Shown here piece by piece: positions 10,868-22,936 of a stretch of 32,748 nucleotides of DNA (within the stretch, counting starts at the first letter, position 1; each line of letters opens with the position of its first letter). Made by a program: the position numbers and the translations under genes. Origin of the DNA: Saccoglossus kowalevskii (Eukaryota > Hemichordata > Enteropneusta > Harrimaniidae). Under the pieces are notes generated by a model that ran no database searches, was not told where the DNA came from, and worked only from the letters and a program-made list of their open reading frames with translations. Where the stretch lies: positions 234,135-266,882 of the forward strand of contig NW_003109107.1 in the NCBI RefSeq assembly GCF_000003605.2, read 5' to 3'.

Positions 10868-13800
10868 GTAAGTGCGGTTGAGAATAGGCATAGTTAGAGT
10901 GGTTAAACTGCTATTTATCGTGCCACAGTCATCTATCAGTTTTAATTTGACTAAACACTTCTGAATCTCTAAACTAAAAAAACATTCCATGTCTTGACGC
11001 AGTGTGAGTGTTGGCATGGACGTATACGTCCGTGGTGTTAGTAAGGGTAATATTGTTATGCAAATCAGATGCAAATACAGTAATTGTGTTGTCCATGTCG
11101 TGGCCCGAAATATGACAAAGCCAACACTACCCAAAACAAAAACAGCGGGTGATTACATTTTGGGTTGGAGTGTGTGTACGGTACATGCAAAGTTCGTTGA
11201 CCCCGTTTTCTATATAGGCGATACATACATTTTGCAAAACCGCAGTCACGTGTGTCATATGCATGATTTCAGTAATGTACACGCTCTCACACAGGAATGC
11301 ATTCTATCTTAAATTAAATTATCAAAATCAAATCTATAATAAACCATAGACCCTAGAAGAGAGTATCTGCAAACATGAACAATTTGTATGTAGTTGTTGA
11401 ATTTCCAACCACTAGCTGCTGCATGACTGAAACATGGAGACACAAACAAAATTTTCCGTCGGCATGCAAAACCTGTGAATACACTTTCGTCGTAGAATCA
11501 AGTATTTATCAAGTTCAGCAAGATCATTTATTCGCTAATTTAAAACGAAATTCATAAATATAGAAATTAAGTTATTGGCAAAAATCACTTTTGAAATAAC
11601 TGTAATGTGACCTAAATTCAATTCAGAGAGGATTTTGTAAAAATTGCAAACTCCACTGAATAATTCTTTTTCTAACTTTTCTGTTACTTGTTTTTATTTC
11701 TGATTACTGTTGCTGTAGACTTTGTTGAGTGGAGATTATCATAATAGTGATTGTCCGTCAGCATTGTCATCAACTATATTTCTTTTTAGCTCCGCTGTTG
11801 ACTTTGTCGAGCGGAGCTTATCATATCAGTGATTGTTTGTCGTCCTTGTCAATGTTTTACATTTTCGACTTCTTCTTGAAAACTACAAGCCTGAATGCTT
11901 TGATATTTGGTGTAATATATGTACCTTAGGTAGACCTCTCTCAGATTTGTTCATTTTGTAATGATATCTTCAATTCTCTAATTTTGATGAATATTTTTGT
12001 CATTTTTGGTAAAAAGTGATATTTTCGACTTCATGTTAAAAACTACAAGTGCAATTGCTTTGATATTACATATATAGGTACTACATGTGGACCTCTTTCA
12101 GATTTGTTAATTTCATGGTGATATCTTCAGTTATCTAATTTTGATGATTGTTTTTGTCATTTTTGGTGAAAAGTGATATTTTTGAATTCTTGTTGAAAAC
12201 AACAAGTCTCATTGCTTTCAATGATACTATACATATTGTTCATTTTCTAATGATATCTTCTGTTCTTTAATTGAAATGTGCATTGCAGCAGCGGAGCTAT
12301 CTCAGCCAACTGGTTTGACTTCTTCTTGAAAACTACAAGTCTGATTGTTTTGATACTTTGTGTTTTTATACCTTGGGCAGACCTCTCTTAGATTTGTTCA
12401 TTTCGTAACGATTGATGTCTTCAATTGTCTATTTTAAATGAAAATGGTGAGAAGTGATATTTTTGACTTCATGTTGAAAACTGCAAGTTTGATTGCTTTG
12501 GTATTATACATATAGGTACCTTTACCTAACAGTATAATATTTTAATCACCTCTATTGTATTCATTGTTATACTAAATTGGGTCTATTGTTTATCCAAAAG
12601 TAAATTGTTAGGAACCTATACTCTATAATGTCCTGGGGAGAATGCGGGGGAGAACTCTGCTTAGGTGAACCTCTCTCTCATTGTTCATTGTGTGATGATA
12701 TCTTCAATTCTTAATTATAGAGCTATCTCAGCCAAGGGGCTACTTATCTTAGTGTTAAATAAATTATTATGAGTGATATAAGATTTCTAGTACTAATGTA
12801 CATTTCTCTTGTGATTTTATCAACATCTTTCAATTTGCATGACTTGTTCAATTCACATGAGATCATATCACACCTCTAGTATACTCTCATTTTATGAATC
12901 TTTGATTCCATGTATTACTCAGTGACTGCCGATTACTGTGTTGGGTACTATGATTCATTTAATGACTGGCAAAGTGGTTTTGACTGTCCCAAGAGCTGGT
13001 TTGATGACTCTGATGACAGGTATTGTTGTGGATCGTCAACTTACAAGTACTGCTGTGATGATATATTTGGGTTTGACGATGACGATGACTGGGATGACGT
13101 CAGCGGTAGCTTTCATACTGCGTAAGTGTAGCGTGAATATTTTTATTTTTATTACTATTTGATTAAAGCTACATCACCAGCCATATTTTAAAATGGGCAT
13201 GCTTAGAGGTGGACTAATAGATCGAAACAACTTGTATAACTTTCTAATAACAATTTGTAGCAATTGAGTTTATTGTGTTGAACTCATTGCCAAGTTTATA
13301 ATCAAGACTTGTTGGACTTGCTATCTTGTGAACTTGTTTGATAATAATCAGTGTAATTGATTATTGTAGTTTTGATTGGTCAGCCAGTAACCTACTGGGC
13401 ACATGTATCTCTAATGTTGACTTCATCATATGGCAGCAATATACATGTGATCTTTGGTAACAACGTCAGCAATTTTAACAATATTTCAGCAGTTGATCTT
13501 AGTTTGACCTTGTATTACAGACAATGTAATCCTTCTTTCCATGGGGATTTCTTCCAAAGTTATGTTATGCTTTGGTGGGGTTTGATGGGAGAAACAAAAT
13601 TGTATCATAATCATTACATTGTATTGCTCGTATGCTTTCAGTATTGAAAACACATTCATTGGTTATTGATAAGTTTAGCAGTTCAGGTTGTATTCAATGA
13701 CCATTTCCCAGTTTTTCTTTGATACCACATGCATGCATTTAGGGACGACGTCAAAAGTGGGATGTCGGATAAAAAACTTATTTGCTTTAGTTTGCGGGTG

Positions 13801-16662
13801 GTGGGGTTGATATCAAAAAACTTTCCATCCTACAAAAACGATTTTACTTTTTAATGAAGTCAAAAAAATCTTGGAGTAATTGTAGATCATTTTTTTTTTC
13901 TATCCAATCATGGACAGAAATAACCAAAAAGAAAAAGAAAAACATCCAAGACGAGAAAATGGTTTAGTTCGAGTGTAAATATGTGCACCAAATGAGGTGC
14001 ATTTGTAAAGTCTTTTTACACCCACCCAACAGCCAACTGCTACGCAATACTACTGTCCGATTATCAATTTGTATTTAATGGTGAATGTAGTCTGACACCA
14101 TGACCAATATTTGAATTAAGTTTCAGTGGGGGGGGGGGGGTGGAAAAAAACTAAAGGAATTAATTTTTTTATCCGACATCGATCTTTTGACGTCGTCCTT
14201 TACTTCATTCTCAGGGGCGTCTTTTCCCCAAATACAGTTTATATTCGAAAACAATTTTTGCCTGTCAACTACTGGCTGATTATAAATGATTGATGTTTCA
14301 TGTGATCTGTTTATAATCAAATGCTGCTGGTTTGGAAAATACATGTACATACAATCTCCACTCATGCATCTTGTAACAAATCATCATAGCACATTTTTTG
14401 ACCGCTTCACTACTTTTTAGTTTACTATGACTAAAATAGTGCCATTCATATAGCATTCATGTATATCTAAATAATCTTTGTCTACAGAGAATGGAAATAA
14501 ATACTGTGAAATACTTTATTTTAGCTGGAATTAATTTTCGCTGAAAAGACTTTTTTGGGTGTTTTGTGTGGATTTTATTTTCACTGATTTTTGACGAGTT
14601 TAATGTAAAATATAGGAAAAAAAGTATATTCGCTAGATTTTATTTTCACTGAATCATTCCTTCAGCGAAAATAGCGAAAATTAATTCCAAGCGTATTTTA
14701 CAGTAGTTACTTATAACTAAAATGTTGCTTCTCATGTGTTGTTGCTGTAGGTGGAGTGTGATTGTAGGTGTAGTGGTGTCAGTCATATTCGTCATTATAG
14801 TAATTATTGTTGTGAGCTGCTTTATGTGTAGCTGTTGTATCTTAAACCAGCAGCGAAGAGCCACTCGTACAAGTAAGTACCAGTATTCAATGTTTATTCA
14901 ACAGTTGTGCCTTGCAGTACTGTGGTCATACTTGCTTAATACTATTACCACTTTATATTCATATATGGTATGCACCTGTATTTTTTTTTTTTCACTCTTT
15001 ACAAAATTTTATTTCATTACATTTATTGCAGTAAACATTAATTACATGATACAAAGCGACAAAGACAAGCAAACAAAAGTAACAGAAATAAAACAAAACA
15101 AAAAAGGGTAATTGCTAATGCACTGAAATGAAAAAAGTTTACACACTATCAGAAATAATAGACCACTTCCGTAAATGTAATTCCAATTTGTTTTTAGATA
15201 TAGCTATATGCTTTTCAATCTCGCATGCTTCAGTTACCACCTTACGAAAATATACATCACTCGGTATACTCTTACTCATTTTAAAATTATAAATGTATTG
15301 CTTCCCTAAAAGTACCAAATAATTCGCCAACACTGAAAAGTCAATACAGCCTGAAATTATCTGTCTGAGGGAAAGAGCATCTAGACCAAAGATATTTTTA
15401 AATACATCACTAAGGGCAAACCAAAATTTCTTTGTATATTTACAATAAGAAAAAAGATGGTAAGTAGTTTCCGTTTCCTGATGACAGAACGAACAATTGG
15501 GACTACTGACTTTTGATGATTTCATTTTAAAAAGATCATAATTAGTGAACAAGATTTTATGTAGTAACTTAAATTGAAATTCTCTTGATTTTGTGTCAGT
15601 TGCTGTCCTAAATGGTAAAACATAATATTTAGACATAGCAGCAAAGAGTTTAAAATCTTTTATAAAATATGGTGTTGTATGTTTCATGATTTGGTTAAGG
15701 ATGGCCGACAGGTGCCCATTTTAGTTGAAAAAATGAAGTATTTCTAACCAGATCCTGTTTATACATGGATGTATTTTTTATGGTACATAAATTTTTTTGT
15801 AGAAAATCATGGAGCATTTTTATATCACCAACTTACTGGCAACCATTGTGTTTTTAGAAATATTTTCCAGGAGCTAAATCATTTATCATGTCAGACTATG
15901 TAGTGTTCTTATTATTCTCATGTATAGATATTGTAACCAATGTATCAGCTTCTTGTTCATAACCCTAAACTGGTATTTTACAAAGTTTTCAAAATTTACA
16001 TGTTTTGCACTGTCTAACAACACTGTACTAGAAATGTACATTTACCCATGCTTTGTGTGAAGTTGAATATTTTTATATGATGGTAAATACGAAAACCATA
16101 TATGATACCGATAGATTGTAATTGAATGATCATAAGCAAAGCTCTCACTGTAATCTGATGCTCCTAGTTAAAGTAATGTCAAATAGTAAAATATAAATCA
16201 TATTATTCATGTTTAAACTTTGAATATTTTTTTTTCTCTTCAGCAACAACCGTGACCCGGCCAGCAACTCAGATGACCACTGTCACAAATACCAACTATC
16301 CGATGGGACCACAACCTTATCCAGCACAGCCCCAATGTCAGCCATATCCAGCACAACCCTATCCAGCTCAGCCATACTCAGCCCCTCCACCATCCTATCC
16401 ATCAGCTACTGCTGGAGCTGCACCGTACCCAGCTGCACCGAATTATGATCCATCAAATTACCCTGCATACCCCCCAAGTACTGCACCAGGTTACCCACCA
16501 GCCCCTTCCTACCCTCCTCCATCAGATGCCCCTCCCTATCCTCCCCCATCAGATGCTCCTCCCTACCCTCCCCCGTCGGATGTCCCTTCCTACCCTCCTC
16601 CATCGGATGCCCCACCATATGCGCCAACATCGAATGCTCCTCCATACCCAACAAAATACTAG
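10810..16662 (+). CDS. Shisa-family transmembrane protein, four coding exons
   Basis: A complete gene with CDS exons 10810-10867, 12923-13121, 14751-14872 and 16244-16662 joins in frame to 265 aa. Residues 1-22 are a signal peptide. Residues 25-64 carry the Shisa cysteine pattern, beginning CVGYYDSFNDWQSGFDC and ending in two CC pairs (54-55, 63-64). An acidic linker (65-78, seven consecutive or nearly consecutive Asp) leads to one membrane helix (about 88-108), a short Cys-rich juxtamembrane stretch, and a basic NQQRRATR stop-transfer segment. The cytoplasmic tail is rich in Pro/Tyr, with PPPSYP and five copies of a 9-residue repeat like YPPPSDAPP. Shisa proteins act in the ER, endosomes or plasma membrane as adaptors; their tails bind WW-domain or ESCRT partners. 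It most resembles the Shisa-4/5 type by length and tail; I cannot settle orthology. The CpG-rich block upstream may be its promoter. Confidence 0.88.
11708..12745 (+). repeat. dispersed repeat with hairpin head and tandem body
   Basis: The head at 11788-11818 is a hairpin (AGCTCCGCT ... AGCGGAGCT around a GTCGA-like loop), with a decayed second head at 11708-11740. The body consists of several diverged tandem copies of a roughly 160-bp unit containing GATATCTTCA, a TGTCATTTTTGGT segment, AAAAGTGATATTTT and AAAACTACAAG. It ends with GGAGCTATCTCAGCCAA. The same element, inverted, is at 29171-29710. It lies in intron 1 of the Shisa-like gene. No coding capacity is seen, so it is a non-autonomous repeat. 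Confidence 0.8.
12923..13121 (+). CDS. Shisa-like exon 2 (cysteine-rich domain)
   Basis: The acceptor TATTACTCAG and donor GTAAGTG flank 199 nt that encode the six-cysteine ectodomain and an Asp-rich linker. Phases 1 in and 2 out match the neighbouring exons. The split Val codon completes a plausible signal-cleavage site (TVTA before DYC). Confidence 0.88.
13742..14198. mobile_element. foldback / MITE-like element in intron 2
   Basis: The ends are inverted copies of each other. The left end begins GGGACGACGTCAAAAG, then GATGTCGGATAAAAAA; the right end carries the same motifs in reverse. Similarity extends about 60-70 bp inward, to a G-rich run. TTTA is found on both sides (one extra G at the left), a likely target duplication. 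No transposase frame is inside. Confidence 0.75.
14128..14140. repeat. poly(G) run
   Basis: Thirteen consecutive G residues inside the right arm of the foldback element. Confidence 0.8.
14502..14705. mobile_element. mariner-type MITE, copy 1
   Basis: A 204-bp element bounded by TA, with ends CTGTGAAATACTTTATTTTA and its imperfect reverse complement. The interior resembles the copy at 21843-22054. The TA target site and CTGTA-like ends suggest mobilisation by a Tc1/mariner transposase. It ends 45 bp before exon 3 of the Shisa-like gene. Confidence 0.8.
14751..14872 (+). CDS. Shisa-like exon 3 (membrane helix)
   Basis: The acceptor GTTGCTGTAG and donor GTAAGTAC bound 122 nt that encode the single membrane helix (V/I-rich), a Cys-rich end (CFMCSCC) and the basic stop-transfer segment. 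Confidence 0.88.
14981..15687 (-). mobile_element. LINE 3' end with zf-RVT-type ORF2 fragment
   Basis: A 182-codon minus-strand frame (15139-15687) shows the zinc-binding C-terminal pattern of many animal LINE reverse transcriptases: PFRTATDTKSREFQFKLLHK, then CSFCHQETETTYHLFSYC, then FW and a basic end. Downstream is a short untranslated part and a T-run on the plus strand (about 14982-14992), equal to a poly(A) tail on the minus strand. No reverse transcriptase core is present, so this is a 5'-truncated copy, inserted in antisense orientation in intron 3 of the Shisa-like gene. Confidence 0.82.
16244..16662 (+). CDS. Shisa-like exon 4 (proline-rich tail)
   Basis: A T-rich tract ending TCTCTTCAG precedes 419 nt that encode the Pro/Tyr/Ala-rich cytoplasmic tail and stop TAG. 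Near 16500-16640 the DNA is a 27-nt tandem repeat that encodes YPPPSDAPP-like units, so length variation between individuals is likely. Confidence 0.9.
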
Positions 16663-18372
16663 TATTTTTTTTATCCTATGCTTGACTTGCAGTAAATTAT
16701 TAAATAGACAAGGCTGAAAAGTTTTGCATGTGACTATAGAGGCTGCCCTGTTATCAGGCCCTGAAATTGTAGATACTAACTTCATTTCATGCAGTATTAT
16801 TGTCCCACTTACGAGGCCTACAGGTTTTGACATCCAATCAGATATGCTGACTGCCTGCCATTTTTTTATCTTTAAGCTTAGCTTAGGCTGATTTGTTGAA
16901 AACATTTTTTTCTTATCTCGATTCAAAATGGGGTCAATTTCCTTATTATTAATTAGTTATTAATGAATGCACTTCTGTACATAACATTTCAGCCATGCCT
17001 ATAGAAACACTTGTATCCATAGATTACATATGAACATGCAGTCAATTTATCAACCAGTCAAAGGTTGTTGGCTGTCTCGTCAAAAACTCCCAATACAAAA
17101 ACGTGTAGAACCTTGCAAGGTGACGTTATTTTGAGTTGATGTGTTATTTGTAGATTATTTTGATGTTGCTGTGATGTTCTACTTAGTTTTATTAGTTTTA
17201 GTGAAAACAGAACCATCAGTCATGCTCTATATAAAGTAACTTTAAAGTGGGGGAGTCGTCACCTACGCATGCTTCAGGTGGCCATAGGGTGTCATTGTTT
17301 ACAAACAAGCATCTACCCATGAGCCTTTGCGTTTTTAGCATGTGTTGTTATCATCGCTTGGGACTCAACTCTCCAGTGTGTGCGCAGGTGATGACCCTCT
17401 CGCTTTAACCATTCAAGGAGTGGTCAAATTGTCATTCAGTTCCTCTTGGGGAAAAAATACCAGTGGTGAAGAATTACCCAATGATCACTTTTACAATAAG
17501 CTTCTTTATAAATAAATCAAAATGTTTTTTTTTGTATTTAATGAGTATTTTCAAAGGAAACTTGAAAACAAAATCAACATATTTGGTACAAGAACAACAT
17601 GTGCACATAGTTGCCAAAGTATCCAAAACTTGTTCTCATTATCCCTGTATGTTGTGTATTAATGTAATGCAAATGACAATTTTATCATTGATGACTCTGC
17701 TTTTCATTTTATGTAGTTATAATTACCTTTATTTATTTACAAAAACTTGCATTTTCTTGACAATGTATCATTTACAAAAAGAATCCAAGTCACACATGTG
17801 CGGGAATTGTAAGATGCATATGCCAATACTGTTCTAATACATTTGTACGTGTAACTTTTACACTAATATACAGATGTGTGGTTACCACAGTAATAATTGT
17901 TATCACTAGTGTTGAGGGAATTGAAAACGTAACAATTTAAAAGAAAACAATTCAAGCAAAATGTTGATGCAAAGCAACACTGTACCATATTAATTGTTCT
18001 GCAACCCTAACATATTTCATAAGTAAAAGTTGTGCTATAAAACAATTTGTAAACTATCAAAATGCATATTCATAAAAGTTTTAATGCAAGTTAAGATTTT
18101 GGATTGTGAGAGCAATTATGGAATTAAGAGATGATAGGCAATTCCATAATGTACAATTGTGGACTTCTCTTAGCACTTTGGCAAGATTTTTACTAAATAT
18201 ATCTAAGCAATTACTTCAATATTTCATTTGTATTTGGAAATAACATTTCATAATATATGCATTTACGTTCGTGTGTTTTTTTTTCAGAAATTTTTACTTT
18301 ATTGTAATCTTTAGAATATTCAAATTGCTATGTATTGTGGAAGATATGAGTTGTACATGTAGCCCCGTTAGT

Positions 18373-18399
18373 TGTGTGTGTGTGTGTGGGGGGGGGGGG
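18373..18399. repeat. (GT)n followed by G run
   Basis: A simple repeat of GT units that ends in eleven or twelve G residues. Confidence 0.85.
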
Positions 18400-21002
18400 T
18401 AGATATCTTATTTGCACAATCTATTTGTGGGTTCCTGGTGTTCTGAAGAGCTATTCAAAATGTATGCAGCGAAAATCAACCCTCTTACGAAGACAAACTT
18501 TGAAATTGTCTATTTGGCACCATGATTCTTAAAATGGACGATCCATATGTTGAAGATTGACAAAACTGAATAGTGGACATTATTGCAAAAACACTTTATA
18601 TTTATACTCTCAATTTTGTAGTACTTGTATAATATGTACATTCATTTTTACTGAGTAATAAATGTTTTTTTTCCCTCGTATGTCATTAAGTTTGGCTCCG
18701 TGTGTAAATCGGACTGCGGAGGCAAGAAGGGGCTGTGTACGTATTACAGTAATTGTATTTGAACCCAAGAGCGGCTTGAGTGAAGTTCAATGTCAGAAGT
18801 GTACATTGTGTGGCTTATTAAACTTGCCAATCTGCTAAATTGTGTCGTGAATTTCAAATTTTTGGTTGCACATATACTGAAAGTATTCAGATAGCTGATA
18901 TGAATGGTATATGGCATCAACAGATGTGTTAAACATGGAGCCTTTATATACTTGTAACAAGATGCGAGTACTACCGGTAATATTTCTGGTAAATCAAAGG
19001 ACAAAAATATTGGAATGCCGAGTTAAGAGGCATAACATAAAGTATAGTACAAGTTTTAAACTTGCCATTATCTATAAAGATTACACGACTGACTTGATAG
19101 CATTGACAATGTTAGGACCAGTGTGTTTTATATAATGACTGAGTTTTTAGGAATTTACAGTCAAAATGAAATCTTGTTTTTTTATTACATCAATGACGCC
19201 ACAGTGAATTGGCACAACTAGTTTTGTCATCAACGCTTCATGTAGGTTTAGAGGGTCCTCCGGTCAGGACTTTGTATTTACCAGTAGACACAGCTGGGCA
19301 ATACTTAGATATTACACTGGTGTAGCGTAAACTACGAGTCAATATGCGAAACTACTTATAAGATTGTGACCGATTGGCTAACGGTCAGATCAATCAGAGA
19401 GCAGTTTGTTTCTAAAATATCAAATTCTGCCTTGTATGTACCACAGACTGTTAACCTAACTGCAATCTATTTCAATGCAATTGTTCAGAGAATGCTTTTA
19501 TGGAACTATAAAGCATTAAACTGTGTAAAGAAAATTATTGCATTCATTATTTTAACACGCGTCTGATTTATGAACATACATCTACCCACTGTAATAAGTA
19601 GACATTCCATTTATTATTGAAATTGATAAAAATATACACCTTAACAATATCCCTTAGATTGAAATTTTGGATTAGTTTAAAAGATCATATTAAAGCTGCA
19701 TGTTCTTTAATCAATGTAACTGAGCCATTATGATCTTTCTGATACCAAATAAGCCCACATGGAGTGACATGTGCATTGCAACAAAACTCTATTCATTTCA
19801 AAATTCCACCAGTCACAGTTCCTTAGGGACTGTGCACCAGTCAAAAACAGGGGATGTGATATAGAATATACATTTTGGATCACAGTAACATGGGAAAATG
19901 TGATGTTTGGTTTACAATTATTTCAATTGATACAAACACATGATACCCACACAAACTCTCTATAATAAAGAGAGCATTAAGTATACATGGACAGTAAAAA
20001 TACTTGAGGGCGCACTTCAGAATGTCGGCACATCCTTGCTGCAACACGATATTCAATAAGTTAATATCCAGACTGGATTTGATTGGGTATAATTTTGCAC
20101 CATAAATATACACTTCTGTTCATACAAGTATATACAAAAGTAAAAATATCTAAAAAACATTTAGGGCGTGAATCAGCAGAAATGAGTGAAAATGCAATGA
20201 TTTCTGTACTTCAAAACAATCAATAAACAAGACTTTTACAAAAATGTTTCTGATCAATTTGTTTTTGTTTTATTGTGAAATTGTCCTATTTATGAAAACT
20301 GCATTTTTATTTATGTTTTTTTTCAAAAATCTGACATTTTCAACTGATTCACAGTGAACAAAAACATGAATTTTATTTTTAATGGCCTACCGGTAATAGT
20401 CAAATTTAAGCAGAAATGAATTCTTGTATTATATTTGATTGCTTAAAAATGAACTACAAAAATGAACAAAAAGTGTAAATTAATAAATTCTGAATGAAAA
20501 ATAATTGTATAGCAATAAATCACAGTATATCATTGCTACACCATGATTAAAAATATGGATGCTAAAATAAGAAAAAATACAACAATACCTGCAAGCATGA
20601 CCACATTAAATCATTATTAAACCTTTAAACACCATAACAAAAATTATGTAATATTTTGCACATTTTTACAGAACTTTCAATACATTATTCTTGCTATCCT
20701 AGAATCAAACAGATCATAATTTTTCTATTGGTTACAAGTCTCACCCCCACCCAATTACATTTGCATCCTTAAGTTCGTATGAATTTTATTTTGCTGTTTA
20801 ATACAATAAATAACTACCTAACAACCATTCAAACACATAACAGATTATTTGGTAGAAAACTAATATATAATTCAACACCTTATATGTTGTTAACAAAAAC
20901 ATAATTAACAAAGTTATTGTACTGGTATTCACATTTAACACTTCTACAGTCCTGTAATTTTCCATTCAAATTTCCTGCAACTCGCATTCTGCTGAATGCT
21001 AT

Positions 21003-21018
21003 CCCCCCCCCCCCCCCC
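21003..21018. repeat. poly(C) run
   Basis: Sixteen consecutive C residues in AT-rich DNA. Confidence 0.85.
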
Positions 21019-21763
21019 AGATTTTGTATGTTGATAGCCTGTTACAAAAATGTTTGGCAAGCACAATCAAAATTTGCAAACAATATGTTTCATTGTATTA
21101 AATTAAATGTTCATTGCAGTCTAAAGTAACTGCATTTTACATATGCAGCTCTTCAGTTCGGGTCTTGATTTTAAAATGAGGGAGATTGGCATAATAATAA
21201 GAAATGACCACTTCAATGATGGAGAAACACAAATGTCCAACTTGATTGAACAAATACATTCATCTGTACATTCTTCCATTGATATGCCACAAGACAATAA
21301 AAGCAGCAATGTTACTACTATGAAATTGAAAAACAAAATATTGGTTGGGAGCTGAAACATTCAGTTATGCTGAAAATTTAGGAAATATAGTCCTTCAATT
21401 TGCACACGCTCGTATCATCCAGAGTTATTGGGAAACCAAAATTGTATAACTGCATATTTTGTGTAAAATTATTTTCTGGACTGTAAACTTGACGTATAGA
21501 GACAGGAACAGTCTATTGTGGTTAGACTGTACACTCTATCAAGTCTCTGTGTTATTTATACTGTACCTGGTGCGAGCGTTGGAAAGCCTAAATAGGTTTT
21601 GATTGTATACAGCGCCACCAGTGGCTTTTCCTGTCTTTATGCATCAAGTATGGCACATAATACAGTCCAAAAACATAGTATTACACACAAAAATCAGACA
21701 ATTTGAATTTTTGTTTTGCTGTTCATCTATTCATCAGTGTGTAACAAATATAACAGATGTAAA

Positions 21764-21844
21764 TACTTGATATAAATTTGAATACAATGCTTATAATGAG
21801 ATATATATATAGGTGATATAGCAACAGCTGCTAATTGCTGTATA
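21764..21844. repeat. direct repeat, left copy, next to MITE
   Basis: Starts TACTTGATATAAATTTG and ends GCTAATTGCTGTATA. It is nearly identical to 22053-22132, on the other side of the MITE. Confidence 0.85.
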
Positions 21845-22054
21845 CTGTAAAATACTTTATTTTAGATGGAATTAATTTTCACTGAAAAGACTTATTGGGT
21901 GTTTTGTATGGAATTTATTTTCACTGATTTTTGACAAGTTGAATGTAAAATATAGCAACAAGGGTATATTCGCTGGATTTTATTTTCACTGAATCATTCC
22001 TTCAGCAAACATAGCAAAAATTAACTCCAAGTGAAAATAAAGTATTCTACAGTA
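21843..22054. mobile_element. mariner-type MITE, copy 2
   Basis: Bounded by TA, with ends CTGTAAAATACTTTATTTTA and an imperfect inverted copy (about 37 bp). It is the same family as 14502-14705. It lies between two roughly 80-bp direct repeats, far longer than the 2-bp target duplication expected. Confidence 0.85.
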
Positions 22055-22132
22055 CTTGATATGAATTTGAATACAATGCTTATAATGAGATATATATAGA
22101 TGATATAGCAACAGGTGTTAATTGCTGTATAT
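22053..22132. repeat. direct repeat, right copy, next to MITE
   Basis: Starts TACTTGATATGAATTTG and ends GTTAATTGCTGTATA. It matches 21764-21844 with a few differences. Confidence 0.85.
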
Positions 22133-22747
22133 TCAAGGATTCCAACAATTACTGTATTTGCTCTATTAGAAATGTATCTTCAAAAAAAGCATGCATAAAC
22201 GAAAACTTGCATTTATTGTATGAAGGATCATTAATTATTTTGACCATGGATAACGCATGTAATTTATTAAGTTCATGCGCTACTAATAGAACAAATACAG
22301 TATAGCTGTTAAGTATCCTCCATAATATATTACAAAATTATTATCACACAGCAATATCATGGGATAGGATGAAATAATCATAGAATAAAAAACATCCCTA
22401 GTTTTTCAAACTAATGAATGAAAATATGAAACTTTAAAGTCATCCAACCTGCACATCCTTCTAGTTTGTAAATATTGAAAGTGGTGAACTATTCACCAGA
22501 ACTATGATCTGACAATAGTTTTTTTTTAGAATGTAGGCAGTCCTAGGGGGTCTGCCAAATGCATGAGGCTGAGGCTCCTCAGGCAAGTAGTTATTAACCC
22601 CACATTTAATTCAGATTGAACAAATTGCTTATTTTCACCTCAATCCCATGACTGCATGTTATTAGTATCAATTAAGAAATGAATGTAAATCATACTAATT
22701 TTGTTTGTACATTTAGATAACAAAATTTTGTTGTTATAAGTCCTAGC
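22133..22747. other. GNS 3' flank, probably containing its 3' UTR
   Basis: This stretch follows the GNS stop codon on the minus strand. I see no other gene, and the poly(A) signal could not be settled. Confidence 0.4.
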
Positions 22748-22936
22748 TCACTCTACATCTGAGTGCAGTGGTTGGAAGTTAGGAATGGGTCCAACTTCCC
22801 GACACGATGCTCCCTGGCAGATCATCAGCATTTCCAATCGCTCGTTTTGTTCTTCGATGATATGGGGATCCACTTGATGGATGATATTGACAAGCTGGTC
22901 AGGATCCTTGGATATATTGTACATTTCAACAAAACT
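22748..22936 (-). CDS. GNS last coding exon
   Basis: 62 codons plus TGA, phase 0, acceptor TTTTTCAG. Encodes [18 protein letters not shown], then a GASCR motif like the family's GPTCR. It ends shortly after, so the C-terminal end is shorter than in the human protein. Confidence 0.93.
   Translation of the reverse strand, partial: SFVEMYNISKDPDQLVNIIHQVDPHIIEEQNERLEMLMICQGASCREVGPIPNFQPLHSDVE

Larger units (their letters stand above)
16663..21842. other. 3' UTR of the Shisa-like gene, then intergenic
   Basis: The first part must contain the 3' UTR. Possible AATAAA-type signals occur near 17511 and 18655, but I cannot choose between them. The rest is AT-rich, with no frame that I recognise as a gene. 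A (GT)n-(G)n tract (18373-18399) and a poly(C) run (21003-21018) are the clearest simple repeats. Confidence 0.5.

Noticed and set aside
11004-11312. 102-codon plus frame in Shisa intron 1
   Set aside because: No domain, no fitting splice phase and no CpG or codon signal; likely chance.
14722-15111. Unspliced read-through of Shisa exon 3 as a 129-aa protein
   Set aside because: The real exon ends at the donor GTAAGT at 14873; the remainder is intron and LINE tail.
16406-16926. Several frames overlapping the proline-rich exon on both strands
   Set aside because: Shadows of a repetitive Pro/Tyr coding sequence; the plus-strand tail fits the splice phase and the Shisa architecture.
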